From: Methylotenera oryzisoli
Lineage (GTDB): Bacteria; Pseudomonadota; Gammaproteobacteria; Burkholderiales; Methylophilaceae
DNA: 64,000 nucleotides
NCBI RefSeq assembly: GCF_004661485.1
Contig: NZ_PQVH01000014.1
Location: 62,001 to 126,000 of the forward strand
Direction of reading: 5' to 3'
The stretch's first letter is position 1. The number at the start of each line of letters is the position of its first letter. Shown in pieces: positions 15,322-23,715 of the stretch. The translations under genes and the position numbers were made by a program. The notes under the pieces are model-generated. The model saw nothing but the letters and a program-made list of their open reading frames with translations, did no database searches and was not told where the DNA came from.

Positions 15322-16671
15322 TTACAGATATTTCACTACCATCGCATTACTTAAGTCCCCGGCAACGATTGGCAACTTCACATAGTAGCCACTACCTGAA
15401 GCCTCTTGTATCGGTTCACCCTTTTTATTAAATAGGCTTTCCACAACAATGTCCTGATTACCCGTTGGGTGAATCACCTGCAGACGGTCACCCACGGCAA
15501 ACTTATTACGCGCCTCAACATCAGCCAGGCCTTTTTCTGCGTCATACGCGACCACGTCACCGACATACAAACTACGGCTGGAACTAGAGTAACCTTGCTT
15601 GTAATTTTGATGCTCTGCCGTGTGATGGCGCTGATAAAAACCATCGGTATAGCCACGATTAGCCAAGTTCTCCAAATCCCCCAGCAAGTTCCAATCAAAT
15701 GGACGGCCAGCCAATGCATCATCAATGGCCTTGCGGTAATTTTGGCTAGTACGTGCCACGTAATAGCGTGATTTGGTACGGCCTTCAATCTTGAGCGAAT
15801 CCACCCCCATTTTAATCAAACGCTCGACATGCTCAATGGCACGCAGGTCTTTACTGTTCATGATATAAGTGCCGTGCTCATCTTCTTCAATTGGCAACAA
15901 CTCACCTGGGCGGCCTTTTTCCTCAATCAGATAAACTTTATCTGCCAATGGATGGCGCGGCAAACTGCCACAGCCAGACAAGCTGGATTTTTCCATCTCC
16001 GCTTTAAAATCAAACTCATCTAAACGGATCACCCCTGCAGCATCTTCTGCCGCATCATGCACCTTATAATCCCAACGGCAGCTATTGGTACAAGTGCCTT
16101 GGTTAGGGTCTCGCTGATTAAAATAACCCGAGAGTAAGCAACGCCCAGAATATGCAATACACAAAGCGCCATGCACAAAAACTTCCAATTCCATTTCGGG
16201 GCAGCGCTGACGAATATCCTCAATTTCATCCAGAGATAACTCACGCGATAAAATCACGCGCGTTAAGCCTAGCGACTGCCAGAACTTCACCGTCGCATAA
16301 TTCACAGTATTGGCCTGTACAGACAAATGCACCGGTACTTCAGGCCACTTCTCACGCACCATCATAATCAAACCAGGGTCAGACATAATCAGGGCATCAG
16401 GGCGCATCTCAATCACAGGCGCCATATCTGCCATATAGGTTTTAATTTTTGCGTTATGCGGTGCAATATTGCTCGCCACAAAAAACTTCTTACCGCGTGC
16501 ATGCGCTTCTTTAATGCCAATTTCAAGGTTGGCCATCGTAAAATCATTATTGCGCGCGCGTAAGCTATAGCGTGGCTGCCCTGCGTAAACGGCATCTGCA
16601 CCATAATCAAATGCAGTACGCATACGGTCTAAATCGCCCGCTGGGGCCAAAAGTTCGGGTATCTTCATCAT
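15322..16671 (-). CDS. trhP: tRNA U34 hydroxylase TrhP (peptidase U32 family, YegQ)
   Basis: The 449-residue protein matches E. coli YegQ through its length: PELLAPAGDLDRMRTAFDYG, ADAVYAGQPRYSLRARNNDF, the U32 signature around EVFVHGALCIAYSGRCLLSG, and four clustered Cys (the last two in GTCTNSCRW). YegQ, now TrhP, with prephenate makes 5-hydroxyuridine at tRNA position 34, the first step to cmo5U/mo5U. The Cys cluster fits an iron-sulfur site. The gene stands alone, ending at the shared terminator with pqqA. Confidence 0.92.
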   Translation of the reverse strand: MMKIPELLAPAGDLDRMRTAFDYGADAVYAGQPRYSLRARNNDFTMANLEIGIKEAHARGKKFFVASNIAPHNAKIKTYMADMAPVIEMRPDALIMSDPGLIMMVREKWPEVPVHLSVQANTVNYATVKFWQSLGLTRVILSRELSLDEIEDIRQRCPEMELEVFVHGALCIAYSGRCLLSGYFNQRDPNQGTCTNSCRWDYKVHDAAEDAAGVIRLDEFDFKAEMEKSSLSGCGSLPRHPLADKVYLIEEKGRPGELLPIEEDEHGTYIMNSKDLRAIEHVERLIKMGVDSLKIEGRTKSRYYVARTSQNYRKAIDDALAGRPFDWNLLGDLENLANRGYTDGFYQRHHTAEHQNYKQGYSSSSRSLYVGDVVAYDAEKGLADVEARNKFAVGDRLQVIHPTGNQDIVVESLFNKKGEPIQEASGSGYYVKLPIVAGDLSNAMVVKYL

Positions 16672-16732
16672 CTTTACTTCACTTAATCTCTATAAAATCA
16701 AAACAACATCGCCATACGGTGTTATTTTGGCT

Positions 16733-17173
16733 TTATTCACCAATAATTTTCACTAGTACACGCTTCTTACGTCTACCGTCAAACTCGCCGTAGAATATCT
16801 GCTCCCAAGGACCAAAATCCAAATCGCCATTGGTAACCGCTACTACAACCTCACGCCCCATGATTTGGCGCTTCATATGCGCATCTGCGTTATCTTCACC
16901 CGTATCATTGTGACGGTAACTGCTCACTGGCTCATGTGGCGCAAGACGCTCTAACCATTGCGTATAGTCATGGTGCAAGCCGCGCTCATCATCATTAATA
17001 AACACGCTGGCTGTAATATGCATGGCATTGACTAACACCAGCCCTTCACGCACGCCACTTTCACGCAAACATTCACGAATTTGCTCAGTAATACGGATAA
17101 ATGCAACACGTGTAGGTGGGTTGAACCAAAGTTCTTTACGATAGCTTTTCATCAAATAGTCCTTAATTTTCAA
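16733..17173 (-). CDS. YjbQ/UPF0047 family protein (secondary thiamine-phosphate synthase type)
   Basis: The 146-residue protein has the UPF0047 pattern: [37 protein letters not shown], the conserved [20 protein letters not shown] and [20 protein letters not shown]. The His, Asp and Glu residues form the family's metal-like pocket. YjbQ of E. coli has weak thiamine-phosphate synthase activity, but the true role is unsettled. It lies 61 nt upstream of trhP on the same strand. Confidence 0.9.
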   Translation of the reverse strand: MKIKDYLMKSYRKELWFNPPTRVAFIRITEQIRECLRESGVREGLVLVNAMHITASVFINDDERGLHHDYTQWLERLAPHEPVSSYRHNDTGEDNADAHMKRQIMGREVVVAVTNGDLDFGPWEQIFYGEFDGRRKKRVLVKIIGE

Positions 17174-17242
17174 TAGCCTAATTTTAACATCGCATTATCT
17201 GTTTCAGATAAACAATTTCCACATTTTAATCATGGTCAAAAA

Positions 17243-17268
17243 AAATGGCCTCACATTGGAGGCCATTT
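17243..17268 (-). terminator. Intrinsic terminator after the SoxYZ-like gene
   Basis: The 10-bp stem AAATGGCCTC / GAGGCCATTT with loop ACATTG is followed on the minus strand by a run of T residues. It lies 24 nt beyond the stop of the SoxYZ-like gene. Confidence 0.9.
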
Positions 17269-17292
17269 CATTATTAATTCTCAACTTTAACG

Positions 17293-18117
17293 TTATATTT
17301 TTACATCATATTGTTGGCTAAATGTCTTACCTTCATTATCTGTCGCTACTGCCTCCAACTTGCCTGCTGAAGCGGGAATAAAACTAAATTTGAAATAAGG
17401 GTCTTCTGCCGTACCCACCCCGACATCTACAGTCATCAGTGGCTTACCATCATAAGCAAAATCAACCTTATTAATATAAAACGCCGGTACATAGCCTTGA
17501 GACACCAAGTCGCGTTGCAGGCCTGTGCGCATAATATGCTTGATATTAAAAGTTGCCATGGTTGGTGTGCCAAACTTGGCAGGCGTTTCTACATTCATTT
17601 TAATACGGCCTGCAGCAGCGCGAATCTCTGCCTCATTATTCTCTACCATCCCGCCACAGCCGCCAGCGGCACGAATCACACGTGACCCTAAATAGAGCTT
17701 GCCATCTTCAGTTTCACCAACTAAACGCACGTAAGCGTCAGTCTCAAAGCGAATACGTGTTGATAATTGAAAATCACCCAGCGCATCCGTTAAATGATAA
17801 GTAGCGGTTAATGGAATCGGGTTTGCATCCACAAACGCATATAACTTTTTGATGACCACACCGTTAGCCGCCGCACGATCAATACTGTAGGTGACAGGTA
17901 CCTGCGCGCCACTTTCAGCACGCTTAGGCGCTTCAATCTTGATAAAGTCCACTTCTTTCATTTCACGCTTTGCGAAGAAAGCTTCTTTCATTACTGCCCA
18001 TAGTTTAGGGTCGGCCTCTGCATAAGTATTAGCAATAAAAGCTAGAGACAACCCCACCGCAACAGCAAGTTTACCTACCCATCTTTGAAACTGCATAACC
18101 ATACGATACGCTCCCAA
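17293..18117 (-). CDS. Quinoprotein dehydrogenase-associated SoxYZ-like carrier
   Basis: The 274-residue protein has a signal peptide ending near TYAEA (about residue 35) and a SoxY-like immunoglobulin domain (about 36-157) that ends in RAAGGCGGM with a single Cys (C154). A SoxZ-like domain follows (about 172-272). In thiosulfate oxidation SoxY carries sulfur on a C-terminal Cys; here the Cys lies at the fusion point of the two domains. This fused family is found beside PQQ-dependent dehydrogenase genes, and its role is not settled. It lies within 2.1 kb of pqqA, with no dehydrogenase gene in the window. Met6 or Met8 may be the true start. Confidence 0.85.
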   Translation of the reverse strand: MGAYRMVMQFQRWVGKLAVAVGLSLAFIANTYAEADPKLWAVMKEAFFAKREMKEVDFIKIEAPKRAESGAQVPVTYSIDRAAANGVVIKKLYAFVDANPIPLTATYHLTDALGDFQLSTRIRFETDAYVRLVGETEDGKLYLGSRVIRAAGGCGGMVENNEAEIRAAAGRIKMNVETPAKFGTPTMATFNIKHIMRTGLQRDLVSQGYVPAFYINKVDFAYDGKPLMTVDVGVGTAEDPYFKFSFIPASAGKLEAVATDNEGKTFSQQYDVKI

Positions 18118-18206
18118 ACAATATTTATTTTAACAAACCTAAGACAAGTAACTTTACCAAATAGTTCTATAGGCTAACGACTAGCAGAGAAAGCAACACC
18201 ACCGCA

Positions 18207-18602
18207 TTACACACGCTCATTTTCCATATAAAAAAACAACTCTATGCCATTGCCTACCGGATCTTTAAAATTGATTTGCCTCACGTTCAGCACCGGCAAG
18301 TCTCGGGTGGTGTATTGAATACCATGGCTTTTTAAATGCGCCTCCATTGCAGGCAGGTCCGTACAGGTAAATGAAATATGATCTATGGTGGTAAGCACAT
18401 TGGTTAATGGCTCCCCTTCACCGCGATACTCGGCCAAGTGCAGCACATGCGTATCGCCAATATATAGCCAAAAACCTCTACTGGTAAAGCCCTCACGCGG
18501 CCCAACCTTTAAACCAAGTACATCACAGTAAAAGTCCTTGAGCTTGAGCATCGTCTCGTAAGGCGTGCGTAAGTTGTAATGATTAAGTTGGGTAACTGGC
18601 AT
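18207..18602 (-). CDS. VOC-superfamily (glyoxalase/dioxygenase fold) protein
   Basis: The 131-residue protein shows the paired beta-alpha-beta-beta-beta modules of the vicinal oxygen chelate fold. One module runs from LNHYNLRTPYETMLKLKDFY to HVLHLAEY, the other from DHISFTCTDLPAMEAHLKSH to DPVGNGIELFF. The metal-ligand positions fit H8, H54/H57, H74 and E120 approximately. Members include glyoxalase I, fosfomycin-resistance and ring-cleavage enzymes; the substrate is not evident. It lies alone between the SoxYZ-like gene and apt. Confidence 0.8.
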   Translation of the reverse strand: MPVTQLNHYNLRTPYETMLKLKDFYCDVLGLKVGPREGFTSRGFWLYIGDTHVLHLAEYRGEGEPLTNVLTTIDHISFTCTDLPAMEAHLKSHGIQYTTRDLPVLNVRQINFKDPVGNGIELFFYMENERV

Positions 18603-18718
18603 AGTATGATTTTAGTAAATTGAAGTAGTTAAGCCGATAAGCTTTCGGCGACATTAATTGATACACTTTAACATCTTTGCAGCATCGCGTAACTAGCGCA
18701 AACAGATGAAATAGATGA

Positions 18719-19246
18719 TTAATCGCCTTCAAACTCGCATAGCGAATAAGGCACCAGCCCAGCATCAGCTAAGCGTTGTGATCCGCCTAGATCCGGCAAA
18801 TTAATCACAAAAGCACAACCAACCACCACGCTACCAAGTTTTTGCAGCAAAGCCACTGAGGCCTCAGCAGTGCCGCCTGTCGCAATCAGGTCATCCACTA
18901 ACAGCACGCGCTCGCCTTGCGCAATTGCATCGGTATGAATCTCCACACGGTCAGCACCGTACTCCAAAGCGTAATCATGCCCAATCGTTTCTGCAGGTAA
19001 TTTGCCAGATTTACGTATCGGCACAAACCCCACGCCCAGCTTATACGCCAAGGCAGCGCCAACAATAAAGCCGCGCGCCTCTATGCCAGCAATTTTATCT
19101 ATAGGCTGGTTAGCATAATGCTGTGCAAACGCATCAATCACCATACGAAAACCTACGGGGTCTTTAAGTAAAGTGGTGATATCGCGGAACTGAATACCCT
19201 GTTTTGGGTAATGGGGGATAGTGCGGATAAGAGATTTTAAAGGCAT
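18719..19246 (-). CDS. apt: Adenine phosphoribosyltransferase
   Basis: The 175-residue protein has the type I phosphoribosyltransferase loop RVLLVDDLIATGGTAEA (about 123-139) that binds PRPP, the N-terminal GIQFRDITTLLKDP adenine/phosphate segment and GIEARGFIVGAALAYKLG. It converts adenine and PRPP to AMP in purine salvage. Length is typical. It is encoded about 200 bp downstream of aspS in the same orientation. Confidence 0.95.
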   Translation of the reverse strand: MPLKSLIRTIPHYPKQGIQFRDITTLLKDPVGFRMVIDAFAQHYANQPIDKIAGIEARGFIVGAALAYKLGVGFVPIRKSGKLPAETIGHDYALEYGADRVEIHTDAIAQGERVLLVDDLIATGGTAEASVALLQKLGSVVVGCAFVINLPDLGGSQRLADAGLVPYSLCEFEGD

Positions 19247-19376
19247 AAACGCTTACACCATATTGAAACACATTGAACTGCCGACCCCAAAAACATTGGA
19301 GCCAACCAGTTCATGTGCGAATTTAGAAGCAATACTTAACCTTCCAGAATGCAATTCGCGATACGAGCACCAGACA

Positions 19377-19414
19377 CATCCGCGTTGACAGTACAAGAGT
19401 ACGACAAGCGGATG
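19377..19414. other. Two-part hairpin between aspS and apt
   Basis: The outer arms CATCCGC and GCGGATG enclose an inner stem GTAC-aaga-GTAC. No T-run follows on either strand. It lies 30 nt after the aspS stop and may be a transcript-end structure or a leader element of apt. The remainder of 19247-19444 shows no gene. Confidence 0.45.
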
Positions 19415-19444
19415 TAACAACGTTATCGTGAAGTGAAATGCATT

Positions 19445-21232
19445 TTATGCGGCTGGGTTCTGTGAGCGAACACGAATATGCAACTCACGTAATTGCTTCT
19501 CATCCACTTCGTTCGGTGCATTGGTCATCAAGCACTGAGCACGTTGTGTTTTAGGGAATGCAATTACATCGCGGATAGATTCAGCACCCGCCATCAATGT
19601 CACCAAACGGTCTAAACCGAATGCCAAACCACCGTGCGGAGGCGCACCGTATTGCAATGCGTCTAGCAAGAAGCCAAACTTCTCTTGCGCTTCTTCACGG
19701 CTGATTTTTAATGCATCAAACACTTTAGATTGCACTTCTTGCTGATGGATACGCACAGAACCGCCGCCTACTTCCCAGCCGTTTAACACCATGTCGTACG
19801 CTTTTGATAAACACGCACCTGGGTTAGTTGCTAACAAATCTTCGTGACCGTCTTTTGGTGCAGTGAACGGATGGTGTAACGCCACCCAGCGATCAGCATC
19901 TTCATCATGTTCGAACATTGGGAAGTCCACAACCCATAGTGGCGCCCATGCGCGGCCATCCACATGGCCTTTATCGTGACCAACTTTAAGGCGTAATGCA
20001 CCTAAAGCTTCATTCACTACCTTAGCTTTATCAGCACCGAAGAATATGATATCGCCGTTTTGTGCGCCTGTGCGATCAATAATCGCTTGCAATGCATTCA
20101 CGTGAATGTTTTTCACGATTGGTGACTGTAAGCCTTCTTCGTTCAATTTAGTGATGTCATTAATCTTGATGTAAGCCAAGCCTTTAGCACCGTAGATTTT
20201 TACAAACTCAGTGTAGGCATCAATTTCGGAACGGCTAATTGCCGCGCCGTTAGGCACGCGTAAGGCAGCCACACGGCCACCCGCCATATTGGCAGCGCCT
20301 GCGAACACTTTAAAGTCCACGTCTTTCATCACGTCTGAAAGCTCGGTGATTTCTAAAGTCACGCGCATATCTGGCTTATCTGAACCGTAACGGTTCATCG
20401 CTTCAGCAAATGGCATACGTGGGAACTTAGCTGGCAAGTCTACGTTTTGAACTGCTTTAAGCATTTGGCGAATCATTTCTTCCACCAAATCCATAATGTC
20501 GTTTTCTTCCATAAACGATGTTTCAATATCCACTTGTGTGAATTCTGGCTGACGGTCAGCGCGCAAGTCTTCATCACGGAAACATTTAGTAATTTGGAAG
20601 TAACGGTCAAAGCCTGACACCATCAACAATTGTTTAAACAATTGTGGTGATTGTGGCAATGCAAAGAACTGACCATGATGCACACGGCTAGGCACGAGGT
20701 AATCGCGCGCGCCTTCTGGTGTGCTACGTGTCAGCATGGGTGTTTCAACTTCAATAAAGCCGTTCACATCCAAGTAGTCACGCAAGGTTTTAGCCACGCG
20801 ATAACGCAACATCATGTTTTTTTGCATCGCAGGGCGGCGCAAATCAATATAACGGTGCTCTAAACGCACGGTTTCAGTCAGGTTTTCATCATCCAACATG
20901 AACGGTGGCGTGAGTGATGGGTTTAGTACCTCAATCTCAGTCGCTAACATTTCCACCTCGCCCGTAGGCAAGTTTGGGTTAACTGTGCCTTCTGGTCGCG
21001 CGCGCACTTTACACACCACTTTTAGCACGAACTCACTACGGATAGTTTCCGCTACCGCGAATGCGTCTTTGGTATCTGGGTCAATCACGATTTGCGCCAA
21101 GCCTTCACGGTCACGCAAATCAATAAAAATAACACCGCCGTGGTCACGGCGACGATGTGCCCAACCACATAATGTGACAGTTTGACCAATGTGTTCGCGG
21201 TTTAAATGGCCGCAGTAATGTGTACGCATCAT
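19445..21232 (-). CDS. aspS: Aspartyl-tRNA synthetase
   Basis: The 595-residue class IIb synthetase has an N-terminal OB-fold (about 1-105, with [20 protein letters not shown]). The catalytic core follows, with motif 2 [20 protein letters not shown], the bacterial GAD insertion (about 290-410) and motif 3 [15 protein letters not shown]. Length matches bacterial AspRS. It charges tRNA-Asp; many betaproteobacterial forms also charge tRNA-Asn when GatCAB is present, which cannot be judged here. It follows DUF502 by 3 nt in the conserved fmdB-DUF502-aspS operon. Confidence 0.97.
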   Translation of the reverse strand: MMRTHYCGHLNREHIGQTVTLCGWAHRRRDHGGVIFIDLRDREGLAQIVIDPDTKDAFAVAETIRSEFVLKVVCKVRARPEGTVNPNLPTGEVEMLATEIEVLNPSLTPPFMLDDENLTETVRLEHRYIDLRRPAMQKNMMLRYRVAKTLRDYLDVNGFIEVETPMLTRSTPEGARDYLVPSRVHHGQFFALPQSPQLFKQLLMVSGFDRYFQITKCFRDEDLRADRQPEFTQVDIETSFMEENDIMDLVEEMIRQMLKAVQNVDLPAKFPRMPFAEAMNRYGSDKPDMRVTLEITELSDVMKDVDFKVFAGAANMAGGRVAALRVPNGAAISRSEIDAYTEFVKIYGAKGLAYIKINDITKLNEEGLQSPIVKNIHVNALQAIIDRTGAQNGDIIFFGADKAKVVNEALGALRLKVGHDKGHVDGRAWAPLWVVDFPMFEHDEDADRWVALHHPFTAPKDGHEDLLATNPGACLSKAYDMVLNGWEVGGGSVRIHQQEVQSKVFDALKISREEAQEKFGFLLDALQYGAPPHGGLAFGLDRLVTLMAGAESIRDVIAFPKTQRAQCLMTNAPNEVDEKQLRELHIRVRSQNPAA

Positions 21233-21235
21233 AAT

Positions 21236-21862
21236 TTAATTGTTTGAATATTGAGTTAAAAGTTTTGGAATCTTAGGTACAGGCGCAACCACGCCCATAG
21301 AAATAATATATTTAAGTGCTTCGTCTACGGTCATTTCCAGCTCCACCACATCCGCCTTTGGCATCATCAAGAAAAATCCGCTTGTTGGATTGGGCGTGGT
21401 TGGCACAAAAACACTGACATAATCGCCTTGCAAGTGATTTGCAACATCACCGCCAGGGGTGCCGGTTAAAAACGCGATGGTCCACGCACCCTCCCGCGGA
21501 AACTGAACCAGCACTGCTTTACGGAACGCATTGCCCGAATCTGAAAACAAAGTATCAGACACCTGCTTAACACTAGAGTAAATCGACTTCACCACTGGTA
21601 GATGATTAAGCAGTTTTTCCCAGAGTATAATAAGCTGCATGCCAAAGAAGTTGGTCGCAATCAGCCCTGTGGTTAAAACAATCAAAACGGTTAGAATCGC
21701 GCCGATGCCAGGGATATCCCGCCCCAACAAGGTATGCGGATGCCAAGCTTCTGGTAACAGTAACAAGCTTTGATCCATCACCGCGATGAAGGACTTGAGC
21801 ACCCAGATGGTAATCACCAACGGCACTAACACTAACAAGCCTGTAATAAAGTATTTTTTCAT
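21236..21862 (-). CDS. DUF502 family membrane protein
   Basis: The 208-residue protein has two N-terminal transmembrane helices (about 4-26 and 53-75, joined by a loop with GRDIPGIGA) and a soluble C-terminal part with VLVQFPREGAWTIAFLTG and VFVPTTPNPTSGFFLMMPK. These are the conserved DUF502 blocks. The function is unknown; the gene is almost always found between fmdB and aspS in betaproteobacteria, as here. Confidence 0.92.
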   Translation of the reverse strand: MKKYFITGLLVLVPLVITIWVLKSFIAVMDQSLLLLPEAWHPHTLLGRDIPGIGAILTVLIVLTTGLIATNFFGMQLIILWEKLLNHLPVVKSIYSSVKQVSDTLFSDSGNAFRKAVLVQFPREGAWTIAFLTGTPGGDVANHLQGDYVSVFVPTTPNPTSGFFLMMPKADVVELEMTVDEALKYIISMGVVAPVPKIPKLLTQYSNN

Positions 21863-21885
21863 TCGCGTGATTTATTCAGCAGTCA

Positions 21886-22170
21886 CTAATGACACGCGCA
21901 ACCTGTGGCGCAAGCCGCTGGCGCTGCACTGGATTCGCTAGCTGACTCAGATGCTGCAGAATCTGCTGGTTTAGCGGATTTACTGGCACCACCCTTAAAG
22001 TCAGTTGCGTACCAGCCACTGCCAGTTAACTGAAAGCTCGGTGCTGACAACTGCTTGGAGAACGTCTCCTTGGCACATTGCGGGCAAGCCTCTACGCTTG
22101 CAGCACTTACTTTGCGCATGACCTCTGCTTTGTGTCCACAGCTACTACATTGATAATCGTAAATAGGCAT
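21886..22170 (-). CDS. FmdB-family zinc-ribbon protein
   Basis: The 94-residue protein begins MPIYDYQCSSCGHKAEVMRK and has a second pair, CPQC, giving the four Cys zinc ribbon. The conserved PSFQLTGSGWYATDF follows. A low-complexity Ala/Ser tail ends in AACATGCACH, adding three further Cys. The family has been called putative regulatory since FmdB of methylotrophs, but its function is not established. It is the first gene of fmdB-DUF502-aspS. Confidence 0.92.
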   Translation of the reverse strand: MPIYDYQCSSCGHKAEVMRKVSAASVEACPQCAKETFSKQLSAPSFQLTGSGWYATDFKGGASKSAKPADSAASESASESSAAPAACATGCACH

Positions 22171-22281
22171 AGAAAATCACCATTCTTAATACGTTAAATA
22201 ACCCACGATTATACCTGAATCCATTGCAATTTTATTGCAGCTAAAACCGCCTGAGATTTAACCAGCAAACACTACCAAGTC

Positions 22282-23376
22282 TTACTCATCACTATCATCA
22301 TCTTGCTGATTCTTCAGGCGGCGCGCTTTCACGCTTTCTGCCAGCAGATCCAATAGCGGCAATGTCTCTTCCCAGCCTAAACACGCATCGGTAATCGACT
22401 GACCATAGGCCAATTCGCAACCTGGGGCATGGTCCTGACGCCCAGCTTTCAGATGCGACTCAATCATCAAGCCCATAATGCGATCATCACCCGCATGCAA
22501 CTGCTCTGCTACGTTTGCAGCCACTTGCGCCTGTAACTGATACTGGCGCTGGCTATTAGCGTGAGAGCAATCAATCATCACCTTGGCGTTAAGGCCAGAT
22601 TGTGCCAACTCAACAGCGGCCGCTTCTACACTTGCCGCATCGTAGTTAGGGGTTTTACCACCGCGTAAAATCACATGGCAATCTTCATTGCCAGTGGTGG
22701 AAATAATGGCTGAGCGACCTTCTTTGGTTACCGACAAAAAGTGGTGCGGGCTAGCCGCTGCTTTAATCGCATCAACTGCAATACGGATATTACCATCGGT
22801 ACCATTTTTGAAACCAACCGGACAAGACAAGCCTGAAGCCAACTCGCGATGAATTTGGGATTCTGTCGTGCGCGCACCAATCGCGCCCCAGCTCACCAAG
22901 TCTGCCGTATATTGCGGCGTGATGGTATCTAAGAACTCGGTGGCGGCTGGCAAGCCTAGTGCGTTCACTTCCAGCAAGAAGCGCCGTGCCAACTCCAAAC
23001 CCGCATTGATATTGAAGCTTCCATCCAGATGCGGGTCATTAATCAGGCCTTTCCAGCCGACAGTGGTGCGTGGTTTTTCAAAGTAAACCCGCATCACGAT
23101 TAACAGCTCGTTACTGTACTTGTGGTATTGCTCTAGCAAACGCTTTGCATACTCGATACCTGCCGCATAATCATGAATAGAACACGGCCCAATCACCACC
23201 AGCAGGCGGTCATTTGCACTATGCAGGATACGGTGTATATCCGCACGGGTTTTGACGATCATATCCGTGGTGGCTGCGCTAGGCTCAAGTTTATCCAACA
23301 GCACAGACGGCAACGTCAGCTCTTTGATTTCGATGATGCGCACATCATCAGTAATAATTTTTTGGACTGGGCTCAT
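22282..23376 (-). CDS. aroG: 3-deoxy-7-phosphoheptulonate synthase (DAHP synthase, class I)
   Basis: The 364-residue enzyme has the AroF/G/H blocks LLVVIGPCSIHDYAAGIEYA, MRVYFEKPRTTVGWKGLIND, GAIGARTTESQIHRELASGL, VGFKNGTDGN and VMIDCSHANSQ. These contain the metal ligands (Cys of GPCSIHD, His, Glu, Asp) and the PEP-binding residues. It joins PEP and erythrose 4-phosphate in the first step of aromatic synthesis. Length and the N-terminal extension fit the feedback-regulated class, but which amino acid inhibits is not clear. The start overlaps a short upstream ORF by ATGA; see findings. Confidence 0.94.
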   Translation of the reverse strand: MSPVQKIITDDVRIIEIKELTLPSVLLDKLEPSAATTDMIVKTRADIHRILHSANDRLLVVIGPCSIHDYAAGIEYAKRLLEQYHKYSNELLIVMRVYFEKPRTTVGWKGLINDPHLDGSFNINAGLELARRFLLEVNALGLPAATEFLDTITPQYTADLVSWGAIGARTTESQIHRELASGLSCPVGFKNGTDGNIRIAVDAIKAAASPHHFLSVTKEGRSAIISTTGNEDCHVILRGGKTPNYDAASVEAAAVELAQSGLNAKVMIDCSHANSQRQYQLQAQVAANVAEQLHAGDDRIMGLMIESHLKAGRQDHAPGCELAYGQSITDACLGWEETLPLLDLLAESVKARRLKNQQDDDSDE

Positions 23377-23438
23377 TTAGATAACTCATTGGTTGCAACA
23401 ACGAAAAGACATTGCAACAACAAAACACACAAACAACA

Positions 23439-23459
23439 AAGCCCGTATAGCGCGGGCTT
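23439..23459. other. Hairpin in the leader of the DAHP synthase gene
   Basis: AAGCCCG and CGGGCTT form a 7-bp GC-rich stem 60-80 nt upstream of the aroG start on the minus strand. No clean T-run follows, so it is a possible leader structure and not a certain terminator. Confidence 0.4.
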
Positions 23460-23472
23460 GTAAACAGTAATA

Positions 23473-23510
23473 ACGATGGCACAAATGACGATGGCACAAA
23501 TGACGATGGC
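23473..23510. repeat. 15-bp tandem repeat (about 2.5 copies)
   Basis: The unit ACGATGGCACAAATG occurs twice in full and once as its first 8 bases, directly end to end, in the leader of aroG. The copies are identical, which suggests a recent or unstable slippage repeat. Confidence 0.85.
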
Positions 23511-23715
23511 TTTTGCAGTACGCTCAAGCAAAATCAAATAAGCTGATTTTTCACACTTTTCTGCTTTTTTGCCTTTAAAACCAATCGCCTTGTACGATTT
23601 TAACACTTTACAGCATACTTGATACAATTTAGTGGCATTTACGCCACTACAATGAGATAAACTCAGTTAGACAAGCCAGCCGAGACTAGCCATCAACGCA
23701 ACAGGCTAGACAACA

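Noticed and set aside
19377-19414. tRNA or small RNA gene after aspS
   Set aside because: The fold is only one two-part stem; there is no cloverleaf, anticodon arm or T-loop, and no promoter was recognised.
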